This document shows, piece after piece, positions 20,553 to 23,816 of a DNA stretch of 23,816 nt. Source of the stretch: Zancudomyces culisetae (Eukaryota; Kickxellomycota; Harpellomycetes; Harpellales; Legeriomycetaceae); NCBI GenBank assembly GCA_001969505.1, contig LSSK01000894.1, positions 1-23,816 of the forward strand, read 5' to 3'. Every line of letters starts with the position of its first letter. Within the stretch, counting starts at the first letter, position 1. Made by a program: the position numbers and the translations under genes. A model generated the notes under the pieces. The model did no database searches, had not been told where the DNA came from, and worked only from the letters and a program-made list of their open reading frames with translations.

Positions 20553-21083
20553 CTATTCGTAAAACAGGTATCTTTCTTTATTTTCGAACGATGTTTGTAA
20601 TTTGTGATTTTTTGATTAAACTAACATATATTATATTTGTGAAAATCGTATTTAAAGCGAAAGACTTGGAATTTTAAAGGATTGGTATTGATTGGTGATA
20701 ATGATCAAAAAAAAAAGAGGGGAAAATATCAGATGATGTTTATTAAATTCCATTTCTAAGCCAAAAAAACCAACATGGCTGTTGGCTTGTTCGCAACAGT
20801 AACAGTTCATGACTGCTTGATGGTACTGTATCTTCAATACATGTACCCTATTTTTACGAATATATCTACATACTAGTGTAGTAAAAAAAAGGTATTTTTA
20901 TTACCACGGGGGTTGATTATAATTATAAAATATAATGTCCTATTGTGAAAACAAGAGAAACTAAAGCTAATTATAAACTAGGTTTGTTTCCGTTGAACTC
21001 CTCTCTTCCCGTTCCAACAGTTCTCTGTTACTCCTTTTATATCTTTTTCAGCAGGACTTATCTGTAGTGTAAATATCGTCAAT

Positions 21084-21084
<1 letters not shown>

Positions 21085-21117
<33 letters not shown>
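21085..21117. repeat. (TAA)11 microsatellite
   Basis: Eleven perfect TAA units, uninterrupted, 40 nt before the tandem repeat region. Likely polymorphic in copy number. Confidence 0.95.
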
Positions 21118-21118
<1 letters not shown>

Positions 21119-21158
21119 CTATATGCTCCTGTCTCAGTCCATTCTGACTGTCGGTGCT

Positions 21159-21298
21159 CTTTGTATAAAGACCTCTTCCTTATCGATGTTCCCTGTTTAT
21201 GGATCCTATTTTCATCTGTGCCTTTGTACAAAGACCTCTCCCTTATCGATGTTCCCTGTTTACTGATCCTATTTCATCTGTGCCTTTGTACAAAGACT
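21159..21298. repeat. Tandem repeat of ~63 bp, two copies plus a partial third, each headed by CTTTGTAYAAAG
   Basis: Copy 1 starts at 21159 (period 63), copy 2 at 21222 (period 62), and the third begins at 21284 and stops matching after about 15 nt. Copies share CTTTGTAYAAAGACCTC, then CCTTATCGATGTTCCCTGTTTA, then a GATCCTATTT...CATCTGTGC block, with a few substitutions and indels. In copies 2 and 3 the head CTTTGTACAAAG is a perfect 12-bp palindrome. Confidence 0.9.
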
Positions 21299-21322
21299 AC
21301 ATCATTACTCGTAGTCTTTGTA
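21289..21322. repeat. Perfect 12-bp inverted repeat with 10-nt loop at the end of the tandem repeat
   Basis: TACAAAGACTAC (21289-21300) and GTAGTCTTTGTA (21311-21322) are exact reverse complements around ATCATTACTC. The left arm overlaps the third CTTTGTACAAAG head, so the repeat array ends in a hairpin. A second, weaker inverted pair, GCAGTAG (21366-21372) and CTACTGC (21404-21410), lies just downstream. Confidence 0.85.
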
Positions 21323-21752
21323 TTCTGTTTATCTTGTCTTTGACCTAATCTCGTCCTATCAGATTGCAGTAGGATTCCACCAATCAGGGTTTACTGGGTC
21401 ATTCTACTGCACCTGCAAACAGAGTAAATAACAAGCAAATATACCTTTTTTATTTTTATTTTTATTTTTTGGTTTTATGAAATGATTATCTTACAAGACA
21501 GCCTCAGTGTTGAAATCCACGGGATGAATAATTTATATAGATAGTTCTTACTAATTGTGATAATTTCGGCCCAACACATGCTGTAGTTACTTTCAAAGAC
21601 ATGATATAAGATTTATTAGAAAATAATATGTAACATTCGATGCTAAAAAATAAAAAAATAGCACAGACTTTGCTACTATATACAACTTACCAAGTGTACC
21701 ACAAAAGTAAAATTTTGTTTAAATAATCCATATACCCTGGTTCGTTAAACGG

Positions 21753-23816
21753 TTAATTTCTACTACTCAAACTTTGACAAAAATCGACCAAATCGCGATC
21801 ATTCATCTTGTTAGCAACACTCGTTATTGATTGAATATGCTCACTTGTATCAGCACCATTCTTTACCAACAGTTTGATTATCTCCAAATTTTTATGTTCG
21901 ATTGCCTCCTTCAATCCATAATTCTGGTTTAGTACCAAACTAGGGTCTTTTTCAAATAAAAGTTTCAACATTTCCATATTCTTATTCTCGCAAGCCTGTA
22001 TCACTCCACTTTCGCTTCCTTCCCTTATTTTTGCTCCCTTTTCAAATAATAGTTTTACCATTTCTATATTGTTACACTTGTATGCTTGGAGAATATAATT
22101 ATATTTGCTATCCTTCAAAGAGAAAGTGTCTTTTAAAAGCAATTTAGCTGCGTCTATCTTGTTTTTTTCAACAGAAGCTTGGAGTAAGTATGAATCACTA
22201 CCAATCTCAGGACAACAAGTCAACATCAACTGCAAGGTTTTGTTGTCATCTAGATTAACATCCATTAAATAGTCTGAATTCCGGTGTATTTTTGCACCAT
22301 GTCGAAGTAATAACCCAATAATCTCAACATTTTTTGCTTCAAGTGCTACACCTACAATATCCGAGCTGTCCTTAACACTTAGCCCATTTTCCAAAAGCAA
22401 CTCCACCATCTCAGTGTTTCCAAATTTTACTGCAAAGTAGATCAACTTAAAACAATTATCAAGATCGATCTTATACTTTAGTAGCAACCTCAAGATTTCA
22501 ATATTGATTACTGCAACTGCCGCTTTTATTCCATTCAATAAATCGATATTCTGAATATGCTCACCATATCCAAGTAAAGTTTTAGTAATACTGTACTCTT
22601 TGAAACGATCAGTGTTTTCATTATCAAAATGAGAAAAGTCTAGTGATTCTCCTTCATTTGTGTCTGTTTTGTCTTTTTTCTCTAACACTCCCAAACCATC
22701 ATAATACCCAAGTATCATCTTTACCAATTCAATATTTTCAGCCATGCATGCATGTTCTAATTGATGATCTCCAACACCCTCTACAACAGCATTATTATAC
22801 AAGAGATATTTTAATGTTCTCTTGAGACCTAGTCTACATGCAATCCTAACTCCATTCCGAGTTGGGTCACTTAAATCAACTCCATTTTCTACCAAAAGTT
22901 TAACCATATCAAAGTTGCCCAGTAAACATGCCATATTGATACACTCATATTCTGGATCTTTGGGCACCACACCTCCATTCTTTATCCAGTATTTCAACAC
23001 ATCAACCTTATCTGATTTACAAGCTTCTTCAAACCCATCTGATATTCCTTTTAGCTTTGCACCTTTACTGATAAAGTAATATATCCATTCGATATCACCT
23101 GCTTTGTATGCTGTTTTCAAAATTAAACTATCATGCGAATTAACATCCAGTCCATATTCTATCAACGTTTTCAGCATTCCAAAGTTTCGATTCACCAGTT
23201 CTAATTTTGCTAGCTCGTAATGCCTATCATTCAACACTTCTATATTGTTTTCGTTTCTCAACCCGTTAGTTTCGTCATTTTCAGTACCATCAAATGTACT
23301 TTGTAATCTATTTTCAATGACATACCCAATAATTTCAACTAGCTTATCATATAAAATTCTATCAATTCCGTTGGATTCATAAGATCTTGGAAGATCATCA
23401 AAGTATAACTCGAGTGCGTTGGCTATGTCTTTTTTTTTTGAGCTCATAAATACCATTACTCCCTCGTATAAATACAGGTTTTCACAAAACTCATCAAAAT
23501 CAAGAATATAATCATTTTCTTCATATTCAAAATCTTCATAATCGCCATAATAATAATAATAATCATATCCATAAGAATCATATGATTGAAACGCATCATA
23601 AAACCGTAGAACTTCGATAAGACACAGCATAATTTTGTTAAATTCCAGTCTCGTTTCAACCTTAGCCTGGCTTTCTGGAATTTTGGATTTGACTTTATCT
23701 TTATCAGAAAATTCTAATAGTCGTTTTGCTATTTTACAATTTTTGATACTACACAACCCTTTAGTATCATTTTCATCTACTAGTTCAACCGGAGTACCGT
23801 TTTCCAACAATAACTG
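21753..23816 (-). CDS. Divergent ankyrin-repeat protein, 5' end cut by the window (687 codons seen)
   Basis: The frame is open through base 23816 (it begins Gln-Leu-Leu-Leu-Glu-Asn-Gly), so no start codon is seen; a start at 23810 would need TTG and is not supported. Ankyrin repeats are protein-binding helix pairs, usually 33 residues. Here about 15 units of roughly 31-33 residues fill residues ~200-687, each with the second-helix pattern (I/M)(V/I)KLL(L/F)E(N/K)GA. The usual TPLH motif of the first helix is absent from every unit. One unit is split by a polar Lys/Asp/Glu-rich insertion (around 22610-22690). The N-terminal third has an acidic Tyr/Asp-rich tract (about residues 77-105) with five consecutive Tyr codons, then charged linkers. 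Such TPLH-less arrays occur in early-diverging fungi, amoebae and large DNA viruses; partner and function cannot be told. The codon use is AT-rich like the surrounding DNA, so transfer is not indicated. Confidence 0.85.
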   Translation of the reverse strand, partial: QLLLENGTPVELVDENDTKGLCSIKNCKIAKRLLEFSDKDKVKSKIPESQAKVETRLEFNKIMLCLIEVLRFYDAFQSYDSYGYDYYYYYGDYEDFEYEENDYILDFDEFCENLYLYEGVMVFMSSKKKDIANALELYFDDLPRSYESNGIDRILYDKLVEIIGYVIENRLQSTFDGTENDETNGLRNENNIEVLNDRHYELAKLELVNRNFGMLKTLIEYGLDVNSHDSLILKTAYKAGDIEWIYYFISKGAKLKGISDGFEEACKSDKVDVLKYWIKNGGVVPKDPEYECINMACLLGNFDMVKLLVENGVDLSDPTRNGVRIACRLGLKRTLKYLLYNNAVVEGVGDHQLEHACMAENIELVKMILGYYDGLGVLEKKDKTDTNEGESLDFSHFDNENTDRFKEYSITKTLLGYGEHIQNIDLLNGIKAAVAVINIEILRLLLKYKIDLDNCFKLIYFAVKFGNTEMVELLLENGLSVKDSSDIVGVALEAKNVEIIGLLLRHGAKIHRNSDYLMDVNLDDNKTLQLMLTCCPEIGSDSYLLQASVEKNKIDAAKLLLKDTFSLKDSKYNYILQAYKCNNIEMVKLLFEKGAKIREGSESGVIQACENKNMEMLKLLFEKDPSLVLNQNYGLKEAIEHKNLEIIKLLVKNGADTSEHIQSITSVANKMNDRDLVDFCQSLSSRN

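Larger units (their letters stand above)
20553..21752. other. Spacer between the Rad60-like gene and the ankyrin gene; repeats but no supported gene
   Basis: It holds the (TAA)11 microsatellite, the ~63-bp tandem repeat and the associated hairpins listed separately. Short reading frames here (for example 21161-21343 plus) are products of the tandem repeat. The Rad60-like promoter should be at the left end and the ankyrin gene 3' UTR at the right end. Confidence 0.6.

Noticed and set aside
23808-23810. Start codon of the ankyrin gene at 23810
   Set aside because: The codon there is TTG, not ATG, and the same frame stays open to the window edge with ankyrin-like sequence (LLLENG), so the gene is treated as cut by the edge.

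Overview
The window is nuclear DNA of a eukaryote, most likely an early-diverging fungus (chytrid or zygomycete grade). The reasons are AT-rich intergenic sequence; genes several kilobases apart; short spliceosomal introns of about 70-160 nt with GTAAGT-type donors, CTAAY-like branch points and ATAG acceptors; a fungal-type TOR kinase; fungal alpha-arrestins; a Tmt1/Crg1-type methyltransferase; and a divergent ankyrin protein. CTG reads as leucine at conserved TOR positions, so the CUG-Ser yeasts are excluded. The species cannot be named from the sequence.

Layout from left to right: (1) 1-~7225, minus strand: most of a TOR kinase gene, entering at its 5' end and leaving the left edge just after the catalytic lysine. 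One 6.58-kb exon carries nearly everything, and the introns are crowded into the first ~130 codons. (2) ~7300-10362: gene-poor AT-rich spacer with a G-quadruplex motif and palindromes. (3) 10363-11556 and 15315-16463, plus strand: two diverged alpha-arrestin paralogues, each ending in an LPxY motif, separated by a 3.76-kb gene-free spacer. (4) 17159-18079, plus: SAM-dependent methyltransferase. (5) 18353-20552, minus: a five-exon gene of 561 codons reconstructed here from separate reading frames. It encodes a Rad60/Esc2/NIP45-family protein with two C-terminal SUMO-like domains and an acidic N-terminus full of SUMO-interaction-like motifs. (6) 20553-21752: spacer with a (TAA)11 microsatellite, a ~63-bp tandem repeat and hairpins. 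(7) 21753-23816, minus: the 3' part of a long divergent ankyrin-repeat gene that leaves the right edge with no start codon visible.

No operon logic is expected. One functional link is possible: in yeasts, alpha-arrestins act as Rsp5 adaptors for nutrient-transporter endocytosis downstream of TORC1, and here a TOR gene and two LPxY-bearing alpha-arrestins are neighbours. The adjacency may be chance. I see no CRISPR array, rRNA, convincing tRNA, intact transposon or clearly prokaryotic feature.
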